A stretch of DNA of 64,000 bases from Delphinapterus leucas. Taxonomy: Eukaryota; Chordata; Mammalia; Artiodactyla; Monodontidae. The stretch spans positions 8,129,681 through 8,193,680 of the forward strand of contig NW_022098062.1 of the NCBI RefSeq assembly GCF_002288925.2, in the 5' to 3' direction. Below the pieces are notes generated by a model. The model worked only from the letters and a program-made list of their open reading frames with translations, was not told the DNA's origin and searched no databases. Positions 1 through 12,110 of this stretch are shown one piece after another (position 1 is the stretch's first letter; every line of letters starts with the position of its first letter). Made by a program: the position numbers and the translations under genes.

Positions 1-59
1 TGTGTGATGTTTGCTTAATAAATAATTATATTAAAATATTTAATAATTGCTCCTTGACC

Positions 60-150
60 GCAAGGAGCATTAGAGCAGAGGCCAAGTCTGCTTTTGCTTA
101 CCACTGACCTCTTCCACCCAGCACCTAGCACATACTCATTAAATAAAAAC
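60..150 (+). repeat. L2 LINE 3'-end fragment
   Basis: The sequence resembles the L2 3' terminus: a 'gagCAGAGgCC..GTCTgc' stretch followed by 'CAGCACCTAGCACATA' and 'CATTAAATAAA'. It is an ancient, diverged LINE2 tail with no coding capacity. A second L2 tail follows at about 200, so this is one of two adjacent insertions or a duplicated end. Confidence 0.6.
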
Positions 151-199
151 AAATTAATTGTTGCATGCATTGCAACTGTCCATTTGGGATCTGCCTTCC

Positions 200-320
200 T
201 TAGTGGGCTGTGAGGTCAGAGATTCTGCCTTTTTCCCTCTTGGCATCCTCAGCATCTAGCCTAGAGCTTGGCCCATGGTAGACTGTTGATCAATAAGTGC
301 TTAATGAATGCCTGAGAAGA
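200..320 (+). repeat. L2 LINE 3'-end fragment
   Basis: The order 'GTGAGGTCAGAGATTCTG', 'CATCCTCAGCATCTAGCC', 'CTTGGCCCATGGTAGA' and 'CAATAAGTGCTTAATGAATG' matches the classical L2 3' end. Divergence is high, as expected for this old mammalian family. Confidence 0.75.
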
Positions 321-2180
321 GTAAACAAATGTTTTTAAAATATAAAAGCAGTAGCTCTGACCATCTCTTGGAATGATTAAGAATCCCAATATTTGTATTG
401 CTCAGGAGAATCAATTATCCAAACTTCCGGCAATGCTGTTCTAGGAGAAGAGATTTGTGGAAATGAATAAGGTGGCTCTGATAGCCTGAGGGTCTGACAC
501 ATCCACCCACTTAAAACTGCTCCCTTTAGACTAACATAACATGCCCAGCTCACACATGACAAACAAAAATCTGTCCACACACATTTTTATTTAAACAGGA
601 GTCTATCTGTGCAGAAGGAGAAAGAAATTAACTTCTGTCCACTTCTGAGTGCTTGATTTCCTACCCTAGATTTGCACAGCACACTTAGATGATCAAGGCC
701 TAGCTTCCTAGTTAAAACCAAGCGAACAAAAAGAATACTAGTATTTAAACAACGTTCCAAGTCACAGCATGTTCAAGGTCCAACTTGTCAAGTTCAAGGT
801 CCCTTTAAGAGCTTTTGTAAGTCCAATAAGGGTATCCAAATAATACCCCCAGATGCACAGTCCCCAAACCATTACAACTCCATGAAACTTAATGTGTTGA
901 CTGTCGTACGGTGCCTTTTCTTCTGCAAAGCCATGTAGATAATATTTCAACAATAACCACACATTCCTCCCTGCGCTACAGACACATACAAAATGCATTA
1001 GGAAAAATGCCAATAACTGAAACGCTTTCTCCGTAGCTCTATTCAACTGAGTGTCTCCCAGGTGCCACAGAAGTGCCAAGCTTTCTGAATCTTGTTCCAA
1101 AGGGAGCTCAAAGTCAATAAGCCTCCTCAGCTATCATCTAGTATGACTAAATCACTCCAAGGGCAAACCTTTCTGAGTTATGTGACCATTCCTTTTGCAG
1201 AGTTTTACCGAAAATGGCATGCCACAAACCAATTTAATTCAGGGTAACCCACACTGCTGGGTGAAGAGGAGCCCCAGGAACGAACAGGAGGAAGAAAATG
1301 CAAACATTTCAAGTTACACAGGATCTTCAATCACACAGAGAAATGAGCATAAATTAATAAACCAGGAAAGTTCCCAGGACCTATAAGGGATCATTCCAAA
1401 CAGAAACCCCCTTTCCCATTATTAGAATAAACCTGTCACTATGGTGGGGTTTTGCCTTTCAAAGAGGTACAGCCAAGGAAATTCTTTGCTGATGAGAACC
1501 ACTCTGTGCAACTACGTCAGTTGGTTCAATGATGCTCAGAGGACATTCTGGGATTCCTTTTATGTTGTTCTCTTGCGAGCTGTGGACAGGAAGACAAGCG
1601 AATTCTCCACTCAGAAAATATTCCATTATTTTAATAGGATTACATCTTAGATTGACAATGTTTAAAATAGTCCCCCGAATTTATTAGCCTGCCAGCACTT
1701 CAAGTAAGTAACTTTAATGCTAAGATCTTTTAAGTTTAAGTAAATGACTGGCAATGAGTCAAAAAATTTCCTCTAGCTTTCTAAAACACAACACTCTGGC
1801 CATCAAATGGGAATTCATGAACTCAGGAGTAAGGACCTTCACACTGGGTTCTCCGTGTCTATGATTTGCCACATTTTTAAATACATGAGTTTCTCTGAAC
1901 TTTTATTTTTTTATGACTCCTCTTTGGTCTCGAAAAGCATATTCTGGCTTGACAAGATATAGACTGACTACAAGGTTCAACTGAATCTCTGACAAAGGTA
2001 TCGAATTCTTTAGTCCCTAAGGTCTTATTATAACTTCCCTCATCACCCCTCCCTTCTCTTTTAAAACAGACACATGGATAATAGGTACCCAGGACCTACC
2101 ATATGCAAGGCCCCCAGCTATAGTGCTCTAAATCAGCCAAGTGATTTTCATTTCCTACTCCGACTACCCACCTGGCCTCA
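321..2180. other. Unique non-coding sequence
   Basis: No recognisable repeat, RNA gene or exon. The largest open frame (112 codons, minus strand, 762-1100) has no domain I recognise and no supporting splice or promoter context. An 11-bp direct repeat 'GTTCAAGGTCC' occurs twice near 771-804 but is too short to interpret. Confidence 0.6.
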
Positions 2181-2184
2181 GCTA

Positions 2185-2345
2185 GGTTAGAATCCAGGCT
2201 CTGCCCTTTACTATTTTACCTTCAAGTTTCTGAACTCTACAAGCCTGGTTTCTTCATCTGTACAATGGGGTGAAAACCGTTCTCCCCTCAGGCAAATCTT
2301 GTGAGGATTAAGTGAGGTGACCTGTCTGCAGCACTAGCACACTGT
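2185..2345 (+). repeat. MIR SINE
   Basis: Shows the MIR order: 'GAATCCAGGCTCTGCC', then 'TTTCTTCATCTGTACAATGGGG', then 'TTGTGAGGATTAAGTGAGGT', then 'AGCACTAGCACACTGTTGG'. This is a tRNA-derived ancient mammalian SINE. Confidence 0.85.
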
Positions 2346-2630
2346 TGGTGGGAGGCAAGGACCTGGTCACTCTTGCTGGTTTTCACCTCTCCCTTCCTAC
2401 TCTGCAAACCACCGAATTCCTACCCAGCCCCAATTCAAATGGAATGAACTACACTCTTTACAAGAGATTTTCAGAAAAGTTGAGTTCTGATTAGAGTATC
2501 AGTTCTATGAGGATTATCATGAATGTTTCACTTTCTTACATAGTTGCTACCACATTTCATTATCACATGGTAAAGCTTCAGATTAATTAATAACATGGGC
2601 TGGGAAACATGAACAGTAGAGGGTCTGGAG

Positions 2631-2911
2631 CAGGGGTTGGCAAACTACTACTTGTGGGCCAAACCCAGCCAGAGAGCTAAGAGTGATTTTTACATCATTA
2701 AATGGTTGACGAAAGTCAAAAGAAGAATACTTCATGACACATGAAATTCAGATTTCCAGTATGCATAATAGAGTTTTATGGGAACACAGCCACACTCACA
2801 CACATTTCCTATGGCTGTTTTCACATTACAACAGCAGAGTGGACTCAGTGTGACAGAAACCTATGGCCCAAAAGGCCTCAAATATTTACAGAAAAAGTTT
2901 TCCAATTCCTG
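2631..2911 (+). mobile_element. Non-autonomous hAT-Charlie DNA transposon (MER33/MER58-like)
   Basis: Bounded by terminal inverted repeats: 'CAGGGGTTGGCAAACT' at the left and the near-complement 'AGTTTTCCAATTCCTG' at the right. The interior carries 'AGTTTTATGGGAACACAGCCAC' and 'CTATGGCTGTTTTCACATTACAACAGCAGAG', as in the common mammalian hAT MER family. It is about 281 bp with no transposase. I saw no clear 8-bp target duplication. The class is secure; the subfamily name is from memory. Confidence 0.85.
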
Positions 2912-3160
2912 ACATAGACCAATTATTTTCTGGTTTCGAAAAAGCTTAGTACATGATGGTGAACATTTAAGAAACCTACAAAACCCTCTGGAAAACCATA
3001 CATGGTACTACTTGAATATCTCTACAAAGACACTAGGCAACAGGGTTTAGGCTAATATATATCATGGTGATGGGGGCTCTGAACTTGAGAAAGGTAACTA
3101 TCTTCTGCTCTTCATCTTATTCACTGACCCACTCAGCCCAATAAACTAAATTAGGAAAAA

Positions 3161-3230
3161 AATTTATTTACATACGGTATACGTATACATACGCATATAT
3201 ACATCTTACATATATATATATACATTTCTC
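3161..3230. repeat. AT-rich low-complexity tract
   Basis: Alternating 'TACATACG', 'GTATACGTATACATACGCATATATACA' and (TA)n tracts. It lies just upstream of an L1 tail. Confidence 0.8.
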
Positions 3231-3247
3231 ACATAAAGCAATGCTTA

Positions 3248-3580
3248 CCTAATGATACAAATGAACTTATTTATAAAACAGAAACAGACTCACAGACATA
3301 GAAAACAAATTTATAGTTACCAGAGGGGAAGGATGGGAAGGGATAAATTAGGAGTTTGGGATTAACAGATACACACCACTATACATAAAATAGACAACAA
3401 GGTCCTACTGTAGAGCACAGGGAACTATATTCAATATCTTGTAATAACCTATTACAATGGAAAAGAATCTGAAAAAGTATATATATGTATACATATATAT
3501 ATATATAAAGCTGAATCACTTTGTTATATACTTGAAACTAACACAATATTGTAAATCAACTAGACTTCAATTAAAAAAAA
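3248..3580 (+). mobile_element. L1 3' UTR, cetartiodactyl type, 5'-truncated
   Basis: Carries the L1 3' UTR landmarks 'CAGAAACAGACTCACAGACAT', 'GGAGTTTGGGATTAACAGAT', 'CAAGGTCCTACTGTAGAGCACAGGGAACTATATTCAAT', 'CTGAATCACTTTGT' and 'GTAAATCAACTAGACTTCAATT', then an A-tail. A candidate target duplication is 'AAAGCAATGCTTA' (3235-3247) against 'AAAGAAATGCTTA' (3581-3593), with one mismatch. A (TA)n tract lies inside at about 3478-3508. No ORF2 coding sequence remains. Confidence 0.9.
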
Positions 3581-3593
3581 AAAGAAATGCTTA

Positions 3594-6500
3594 ATGTCCA
3601 TCATACGACACAAAGGGTCAAGATGGTCATACATTTTTCTTCTTTTTTTTCTAATTCTGAAATCTTTTCTATCTTTTAATTTGGGTAAATACTGTTAGAG
3701 CTTTTTCCAAAAGTGTTCCTGAAAACATGTCACCCACCTGAGTGTCTTTTCTGCTTTGCTCTCAGATAATAATTGCACTCTCAAATTCAACCCCTACCTA
3801 TTTACTGAATTTTGTTTGGGGTGGGGGGACCCACCTGGTACTCTCTTCTTGACTCTGCTCTATGTCTCAAGTTCCTTTGTTATGTACTTTGACTCTTTGG
3901 GACTTAAATACAGCTGAGGTAACAGCAACGACAAAAAGTGTAATCGGTGAGCTCTGGCCCACGAGTCCAAGACTTGACCTTAACTCTCAGTGGACCATTT
4001 AGCTTTTCTGTCCCATGATTGGTAATTTATGCACTTAGTTTTCAGAAGAACCAACTAGGAGAATGAGGATAAATGAAAGCAAACCCACCCACCCCTGCAC
4101 CCCAGTAGAATGAGCACAGTGCCTCATGTATGATGAGTTGCTTATAAGTTTCTGAAACATAAACTAATCATGCAGTCCCCTCTGTTTCTAACAGAGCCTG
4201 GAATGCAGTAACAGTGCACTTAATTTTTGCTTTAAAAAGGCCCTCTTTCAGTGGTCAGTCAATAGACTGAAGAGCTACTATAAAAGAGGTACCTGAGTCT
4301 GATTTGAACTTTGTTCTCTTTACTTTACTCCTAGCAGCTTCAATGCTCTGAATAGCACTGACAATAAAGATATGAAAGAACAACAGAATGAGAGTAATCC
4401 TTCTTGTGAGTAAAATGTCTGTTGGAGAAATCTGCAGGGCAGCACCAAGGATTATATATACTAATACACAACAAAATCTGGCAGGGTATATTAAGTTCTA
4501 AGAGGACTTACATCCTTGGATGTAATGTTTCTTCCCACTTTGGAGATATTTCTACTCCAAAAAGATATCGTAATGGTAAGAAATGCAAGACTTGCCCAAA
4601 GGTAGAATGGAAAGTTCTATCATTACTGAACACATAAATTCTGAGCTTGTTCAATCCTTTCATGGTCTGAAAAAGAAAGCCTTTCTCTTTTTCCTTTTCC
4701 TGTTTTGGGGACAAGAGGAGGAAGAAGGCTAGGCCCAGATAGACAAGACACAAGGACAAGACCAAACAGACTTAAGAAGCTAACACCATCTTAAATCACA
4801 CTGCCAAGCCGCATCTGCCCAAATCTGCCAGTTGTTGCCACCAGCTTTATTCTGAATATTTCTATAAAAACAAATCAGCACAAGAAGTGTTCATGAGTAC
4901 AGAATGCTGTCCTAATCCTACCCAAAAGCTGGTGGATAGTCAGCAGTTTCACAAAAGACAGAAGCAGAACAGAGAAACGGGAATGTACCAAAGCAAGAAG
5001 CAAGTCAATATCCCTGAAGTTCCCTTTCATCAGAAAATGTTTAACTCCCAAATCCTAATCAGACCAAAATTACAACTTCAAAGTAGGATGACAGCGGAAC
5101 TAAACAAAGAACACACTTCTTGCTGGCTGGCCTTCCTTCAGAACCACTTTCCTACTTCAGATTTTATTTATTGCCATGAAAATGATACCTGTCACCAGAA
5201 GTTACAGTGTAGACATCACCTAACTCATTATCAGGGCGGAGGAAAAGGGAGAGTTGGGGGAGGTTTTTTCTACTCTCGATCAAAAGAAGTAGGTACTAGA
5301 GAAAGGAAAACAAAAACAGGAGAATCTCTGCTAACAATGCCTAGCTTTAAGGCTCCACATGAAAGAAAACAGAACTAGGGGGGTATTGTGAAATGCCTAA
5401 TTGCTGAGTGAATGTATTTTAGCATACTAGTTGTCATAGCAAGTCAGTGGGATTTGAGAGCATATTTCTGTTTTGACATCTGGCCCATAACAAAATTACT
5501 ATTGATCTGTCGTGAGCTTCCAGCACAACAGTATAACCTAGTCTCAGGAGAAAGAATCATTCACTAAATAACAAGCAATCATCATGCTCTATTTGCGCCC
5601 TCGGTCCAAAAATCACATCTTTGCTGGTGTTCTGCTTGGTCCCTTTTGGGATGAACTTCCTATTCCTGAATCGAGGTGTCCAGATCTTTTTTAAAAGTGA
5701 ATTTTACCAGTACAGGATTAATTCTGTCTTTCAGTAGCCTGGTGGCAGCAGCAGTATAATGCTGACATCTACTTTGAGCACACACTTTGGTTTGCTGCTG
5801 ATTCTGGAAACTGACAGGACAAGCATTATTTTCCAGGAGATGTTCTACAGGCAGTGGAAGGAAAACGATGAAACAAATCAGACAGTCAGAACTGTTCATG
5901 GAGGTTTGGAAGGGGTAAAAAAATAAAAGAAGAAGAAGAAAGAAGAACCATCAGCCTTATGTCTAATTTACTATAAAAATTTATAGGTATGTGCCACTCA
6001 CAAACGATGCAGCTTTCATTAAAATGATCAGTTATGATTTTTAGTGGGCTGTAGTTTTCAATGATACTAATAAACTGTTAGAGAACTTTGACATAATATT
6101 GTTTGTTCCAAAGAACCGGGTTCCTTTTGTAGCATGTTTTAGCTGCATATTGACTATTGATAGTCCAGACGGGTAAATACCTCCCTTGTTTCAGGCCTTG
6201 GCCATATGTACCCCCAAATATATCAGAACAAAGCTGTATTAACCAAGAAACTATCTGATGGTTTTTTTTTGCCTGCATCAGTTAAAGGAAGACAAACATA
6301 TAGATCAAGTGCATCTGTGCTCTAGACTGCACTGATTTGTTGCATGTGTGGTTAAATCCTGTCAAGCAGTATTAAAGGTGACACATTATCAACAGAGCAC
6401 CCACTCTGAGAGTGGCTCAGTGAGTCATCAGTGGGGCTTCTACTTGCCACGCAAAGCAGTTACAAAACTTATTCCAAATCAAAGGACTTTTCAAACATGA

Positions 6501-7265
6501 AACCTATTAAGCCCCAGCACTACTTCAACACGGGGCTCTTGTGAAATGATTTTATAAGGAAAGGCTAGCCATTACCTCCCAAAGAAAAAACTGGCCAAAA
6601 TGTAAAGGAATGGGGTGGAGGGAAAGATAATATTATGGGCACAAGGAAGACCATATTTCCAAAGATTTGGTGCCATGGCATCTTAAAAAGAGCCTAGATA
6701 GGTACCCATCTTGGATGATTTAGGTGACTTGACTGCAGGGAAGAGGCAGACCAGATAGCTGCTCTCTTCTAGAAACCATTCATGACTTCAAATATGTTTG
6801 CCTTCTACTTCTTCCATACTACCCTTGTTGGCCTGTGGATCACTGACTGGTGTGGATTAATACACTGAAGCAGTACACATTTCTATTTGTGGCCACAAAG
6901 TGGCCTCAAAGGATGTGTTCTGTTGACAGATAGCAGCTTAAGAGAACTAATTCTTTAATTAATGTTTTGCAGAGATGTCCACATGCTGACCTCAGCAATA
7001 TTAAAGGCATACAATTATTATGCAAAGTCATGACTGTATACTCGTTTCAGGGTTATCTATGGGAAATTGTCAGATCAACTCTAGTGACAAAGCACAGCTA
7101 AGTGGTGTTTTGAGAGAGGGAAACCATTACACTCCAGTAGAACAGAAGGTCTTTTCATAATACCTGCACAGAGAGCATGAACAATTGCTCATTTTTTTCT
7201 AGTTTATTTTTTCCCATCAAAACACTGGAGTTGGGTTCAGAATTTCTAAAGTGAATCAAATTTTT
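3594..7265. other. Unique non-coding sequence
   Basis: No recognisable repeat over about 3.7 kb apart from a short (AGA)n tract at 5928-5947. A 163-codon open frame (4887-5378, plus) is the longest frame of this part. It is low in complexity, lacks any domain I know and has no exon context, so I treat it as chance. Confidence 0.55.
5928..5947. repeat. (AGA)n microsatellite
   Basis: Short imperfect AGA/GAA trinucleotide tract. Confidence 0.9.
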
Positions 7266-7314
7266 AATAAATTCTGTTATGCTCGTAATAACAGAATTTA
7301 TTTTATGCTCGTAA
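7266..7314. repeat. Perfect 15-bp inverted repeat with adjacent direct repeat
   Basis: Arm 7266-7280 (AATAAATTCTGTTAT) is the exact reverse complement of 7288-7302, with the 7-nt loop GCTCGTA. The 12-mer TTATGCTCGTAA spanning the loop (7277-7288) recurs at 7303-7314. A local template-switch event would explain the combination. Confidence 0.9.
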
Positions 7315-7674
7315 ATTTTTAAAATCTGTTCCCTATATTAGCAGCTCTACAAGTGACAGAAACCAGAAAGTATAGCAAACATTTATCCTGGGTTTGCCAA
7401 GGCAGGTCTGATTTCAAATATTCTACTCCTTGGTACTCATAAATCACCGAAATGTCCAAACTGTATTTGCAACATTTCCACACCTACTTGGTCTTGGGGA
7501 AAAAAATTATTTGGCGTAATCTTCATTTCCCATAATCTGTTGTGGGATTTTGGTTCAGAATATATCATCACTGTATCAATATGTATCAATATGCTAAACA
7601 GCAAACATTTCATCTCCTGACAGAGATTTCCCCTATACTTACCATACATAATATGCTATAATTGTTTCACTGCC
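7315..7674. other. Unique non-coding sequence
   Basis: No repeat or gene seen; AT-rich. Contains a short 10-bp tandem duplicate 'TATCAATATG' near 7574. Confidence 0.5.
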
Positions 7675-7815
7675 TGTATTCTCGCTAGACCCTAAGCTCT
7701 TGGAGGGCAGAGATTCTGTCTTGTTAACCAATATTTCCCAATATCCAGCATGGTGCCTGGTAAACGATGGGCGCACAGTAAATACTTGCTAAATTCTTGA
7801 GTGAAAAATAAATCA
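7675..7815 (+). repeat. L2 LINE 3'-end fragment
   Basis: 'CTAGACCCTAAGCTCTTGGAGGGCAGAGATTCTGTCTTG', 'CAATATCCAGCATGGTGCCTGG' and 'GCACAGTAAATACTTGCTAAATTCTTGAGTGAA' follow the L2 3' terminus closely. Confidence 0.9.
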
Positions 7816-9035
7816 AATATAAAGAAAGAAATTATGCACTCCGCCCAGGAAAATCTCAAAGTAATTAACTAAATGCAATAGGGTGCTTTACTACTCCAGA
7901 GCCTTGAACTGTTCCTTGTCATATGCAAGTATCCATGTATTAACTAACTCCATGCAGGCAGCAAAGGTGAATTTGGGGGAAACACCATTTATTCCACGGA
8001 GTGAGTCGCTAGGTTCAATGAGACCAGGAGGCCACCATTTGAAAAATAATTGAATTGACGCTGCTTCTTGAAGTTTTCGTTTGGAGCTTCTGAAAAAGCT
8101 GTGGATATTCAGTGGCCCTCTGGCTTTCATTCTTCAAGGACAATAACCTAAGTTATGTTTAGTTCAAGATTTTAGCAATCACTCTTAGAAATATGGAATA
8201 GAAATATGTCTTTTTTTTACTGGAAAAAAAAAAAAAGTAAAACAAATGACTAGGCCCCGAGAGAGTGAAGTCCTTGCCTTCTCAGGCCTTTCCCTGTAGG
8301 TGTAGATATCATGGTCTTGCTGGTTGAGGGCCTCTCCCCTTACATGAAAAGAGGAGGATATGCACCACAAAGGGTGGAACTCTGACAATGAAGAGAATGC
8401 CTTGAAGGCCACTCAGATATGCCATAAAAATGGATAAAGCTTACAGAGATACTGAATATGCCATAAGACAAAAACAAGACTGAAAGAAAACTAGAATACT
8501 CTTTGATTTCTACCAAGACATTTAATAATAATTATAACTCCTACACGGAACTGTAAGAACACTGGAAAAAAGATTAGGCTCACCGCTTGGGAATAACAGG
8601 TGAGTTTTTCTCATGACATGGAAGACCCGGTAAGGGATTTATTTCTTCAAGTGAGAAAATTGCTCATGGTGCTAGTCAATTTGTGAAAATGATCAAGCTT
8701 CATAGAAAGTAAGCAAAATACTGACCCTCATGCACACCAACCACCTGGATACCGCAGGTTAATATTTTCAGAAAACAATATGGACTCTGAAATCAATGAA
8801 AAGCTGTTCTGGGGCCCCTTCAGCACCCCTCTTGTTATTTTACAATCCCCAGTATATGTAAAACCCTAGATCAGGCAACTCTGACAGTCCTAAGAGTTTC
8901 GGTTGATCTTAAGTTCAATGAGCAACATGTAATCAGGTGTCTGAAAAGCTGCACCTACAGGAAAAAACAAGAGAAGTGATAGTTACTTCCACTTTAAGCT
9001 GACAGGAACAATACACACTCCGTCACATAAATTAC
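7816..9035. other. Unique non-coding sequence
   Basis: No recognisable repeat or gene. Contains a short A-run at about 8221-8237. Confidence 0.5.
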
Positions 9036-9411
9036 TAAGACCTGGGCACTGTAGTAGGAACCCCAAATTCTATGATGCATTGAGATCTGATCCCTGCCTT
9101 CACAGAAGTCAGTCCAGCATGGAGCCTGATGAACAAATAGGAACGTATACTAAAGTATACAGAAAGTACAGGCAGATAAAAGGCATGTTCTAAGTGGGAA
9201 GGGAGGCGTGAGGCAGGCTGAAGGGGAGAGGGGAGTTGGGCACAACACGGTGAGATCATCTAACTCTACCTGGGGATTAGGGGATGGAGAAACAATGACA
9301 GGAATAGATGTACTGAGGAACTGGCTTCTGAATTGAATGACTTAATGATTAGGATGACAAGGAAGGTTGAGGGCACAGCATGTGACAAAGGCATAGAGAT
9401 GTTAAAACAGC
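9036..9411 (-). repeat. L2 LINE, antisense, part interrupted by L1
   Basis: 'GACCTGGGCACTGTAGTAGGAACC', 'GATCTGATCCCTGCCTTCACAGAAGT' and later 'AGGAAGGTTGAGGGCACAGCATGTGACAAAGGCATAGAGATG' match the reverse complement of L2 3' sequence. The L2-like sequence resumes after the L1 at about 9940, so the L1 landed inside this older element. Confidence 0.7.
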
Positions 9412-9420
9412 TGATATATA

Positions 9421-9929
9421 CACAATGGAATATTACTCAGCCATAAAAAAGAATGAAATAATGCCATTTGCAGCTACATGGATGGACCTAGAGATTATCA
9501 TACTAGGTGAAGGCAGTCAGACAGAGAGAGACGAATATCATATGATATCGCTTATATGTTGAATCAAAATTTGACACAAATGAACTTATCTACAAAACAG
9601 AAACAGACTCACAGACAAAGAGAGCACACTCATGGTTGCCAATGGGGAGGGCGGGTGGGGGAGAGTTGGATTGGGAGTTTGGGATTAGCAGATGCAAACT
9701 ATTATACATAGAATGGACAAACAACAAGGTCCTACTGTATAGCACAGGGAACTATACTCAATATCCTGTAATAAACCATGATGGAAAAGAATATGAAAAA
9801 GAATATATATATATGTATATATAAAGAGATCTGAATCACTTTGCTATACCACAGAAACTAACAAAACATTGTAAATCAACTATACTTCAATTAAAAAAAA
9901 AAGAAAATCTCAGAACAAAAAAATAAAAT
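9421..9929 (+). mobile_element. L1 3' end including ORF2 C-terminus, 5'-truncated
   Basis: The first part encodes the conserved C-terminal ORF2p segment (MEYYSAIKKNEIMPFA, then WMDLE) in the plus frame. It is followed by the cetartiodactyl L1 3' UTR ('CAGAAACAGACTCACAGAC', 'GGTCCTACTGTATAGCACAGGGAACT', 'GTAAATCAACTATACTTCAATT') and an A-rich tail. The 10-bp 'CTGATATATA' flanks it at 9411-9420 and 9930-9939, a likely target duplication. With about 0.5 kb left it cannot be active. It is younger than the L2 it interrupts. Confidence 0.92.
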
Positions 9930-9939
9930 CTGATATATA

Positions 9940-10040
9940 AGGAAACAAAACAAGAATGTGCACAGTCAAGGATGTCACACTAAATGGACAGTGACAAGCA
10001 AGGATTAGACTCTGGGATGCAAGGCAAGGGACCGATGAGT
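9940..10040 (-). repeat. L2 LINE antisense, distal part
   Basis: Continuation of the L2-like sequence left of the L1 ('GTGACAAGCAAGGATTAGACTCTGGGATGCAAGG'). Assignment rests on position and weak similarity. Confidence 0.45.
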
Positions 10041-11280
10041 GGATGTTACAGAGAATAATTAATATCATCATAATATATGTAAGACCATTCTAGTATGGCT
10101 ATCTAAACATGAAAAGGCCCACTTCTAAGCTTTATGCTGAGGTCTCTTCCGACTCTGCAATTCTGTGACTCACCAATTCCAAATCCCCACACCCCCGAAA
10201 AAAGCCACGAGAAAAGTCGTCATTTGTAACACAAGAAAATAGACAGAATATTACCGTCTCTCCATCAGTGCAGGTACATTAACCAAATCCAAAATTTCTT
10301 CCTCCCATCAGAAGACCTAATGTAGCCTTAAAAATAGACGCCTACCACAAGCGATGATTTATGACAGATCAGCAATCGTGTATATTTATTTCATTGAATT
10401 CACTCCTCCTATAAGTATGGAAAAGAAACTAGGATAAACATTCCCCAACTGCTAGGTTTTTTGCTCTTTGCAAAGCTAGTATTAGGATATTCATATTCCC
10501 AGTAAACAGCTTGTCTAAAAGAAACTTCAAACTACAGCAACTCTGACAAAAGACTATTTGTGTCTTCAGAAGCAGAAGTCTACAGGCATTAATAAGGGTA
10601 AGTGCAGTTATTTAGCCCAGAACCCCTGAGGACAAGATAGGTGACCTAACACCTTTTACTTAACAAGTTTCCACGCCCAAAGAGTCCTCTCATCAGCATG
10701 TTTACAAGCTTACTCACATATTCTAATGGTAACAGTACCAGATGACAGATTTATAAGGAGATACCAGAGGGTATCATTTCTCCTCCAAGCATATGCCAAG
10801 GCATACATCTGAAGAAAATGCCACGGATTGTTCACAATACACTCCAGGACCTCTTTTGTTGAAAACTAAGTTTAACTATTCTGATGCTAACGTCAAGTAG
10901 ATACAAACATTCTCCAGCTCTGAGCCAAAGGCTCCCATGATTTACTAATTAGGTGAATGAACCAAGAAAAAAAACCAAAAGAACACATGTAGATAGACGC
11001 AGCTAATAGGCCTCATCCATTAACCAGCTTCTCCAAAAGCCAAAACCACCTGGTTTTCTAACCATCACTCCTACCACCGCTTTATACATTAATCATGCAT
11101 CAAAAATAATCATTGGTATTTTTGATGATACACGTAGTGGCAGATTGTACAATCTGAGCACAAAGCCCCAAATCAGTGTAATTTGGAGTTTTTTCCAAAC
11201 CTCTTCTGGTTTGGAAGCCAGAAGTCAAAGGTTCCAATCCCAGCAATGCCTCTCTCCAAAGTTCGTTCTTTCTTTCTTCC
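10041..11280. other. Unique non-coding sequence
   Basis: No gene or clear repeat. A segment near 10135-10170 ('GAGGTCTCTTCCGACTCTGCAATTCTGTGACTC') recalls the tail of an ancient MIR or L3 fragment but is too short to call. Confidence 0.5.
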
Positions 11281-11627
11281 TTTTTTTAATTGAAGTGTAG
11301 TTGAATTACAATGTGCGTTAGTTAATTACTGCTGTACAGCAAAGTGAATCAGTTATACATACATATATACATTCTTATTCATATTCTTTTCCATTATGGT
11401 TTATCACAGGCTATTGAATATAGTTCCCTGTGCTATACAGTAGGACCCTGTTGTTTATCCATTCTACATATACCAGTTTGCATCTGCTAATTCCAAACTC
11501 CCAATCCATCCCTCCCTCCTCCCCCATGGCAACCTCCAGTCTATTCTCTATGTCCCTGTTTCTGTTTCTGTTTCATAGATAGGTTCATTTGTGTCATATT
11601 TTCTTTTCACATATAAGTGATATCATC
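11281..11627 (-). mobile_element. L1 3' UTR, antisense, 5'-truncated
   Basis: Begins with a T-run (the antisense A-tail). It then reads 'AATTACAATGTGCGTTAGTTAATTACTGCTGTACAGCAAAGTGAATCAGTTATACATA', 'TATAGTTCCCTGTGCTATACAGTAGGACC' and 'CCTGTTTCTGTTTCTGTTTCATAGATAGGTTCATTTGTGTCAT'. This is the reverse complement of the L1 3' UTR type seen at 3248 and 9421. Confidence 0.92.
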
Positions 11628-11876
11628 AGAGTTCTTAATATCTGGCAAATCATTAGTAACCTTTGCTCTCAATTTATCTCACCTATAAAATTCAAAGACT
11701 ACCTGCCAGGTGCAAAATTTTTCTAGATGGAATAAAAATGATTAAACACATGGTTATGAAGGATTTTAGTGTCCTCAGAAGATGCTGGATCTCAATATTG
11801 TTGAAGAATTTTTAATTATAAATATCCCCCCAGGGAAAAAAGAAAGCACTGAATCAGTCTTCCAAAAAAATAGTTT

Positions 11877-12110
11877 TTGCATATCTAGTATGTACCAGGC
11901 ATTCAGCTGTGTTGGTGGATGCAAAGATAAAACAGCCAAATTGCAAGGTGCCCATAGTCCCTGCATTTCAGATTACTAGAGAACATGAAATCAGATGTAA
12001 TATTATAACATGACATATGAAGTGCTACAATAAATAGAACAAAGGACAAAACGCTACAGGAGCAGAGAAGGGAGTGCCTGTGTTTTTCAGTATCTTGTCA
12101 AAGTAGGAGA
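11877..12110 (-). repeat. L2 LINE, antisense
   Basis: 'ATATCTAGTATGTACCAGGCATTCAGCTGTGTTGGTGGATGCAAAGATAAAACAG' is a diverged form of the reversed L2 3' end ('..CTACTATGTGCCAGGCACTG..GCTGGGGATACAAAGATGAA'). The L2-like sequence continues to about 12110. Confidence 0.75.

Noticed and set aside
4278..4290. TATA-box-like CTATAAAAG as a promoter
   Set aside because: Isolated motif with no CpG enrichment, initiator or downstream exon; frequent by chance in AT-rich DNA.
4887..5378. 163-codon plus-strand open frame
   Set aside because: No recognisable domain, A-rich composition, no splice or promoter context; a frame of this length is expected by chance in 64 kb.
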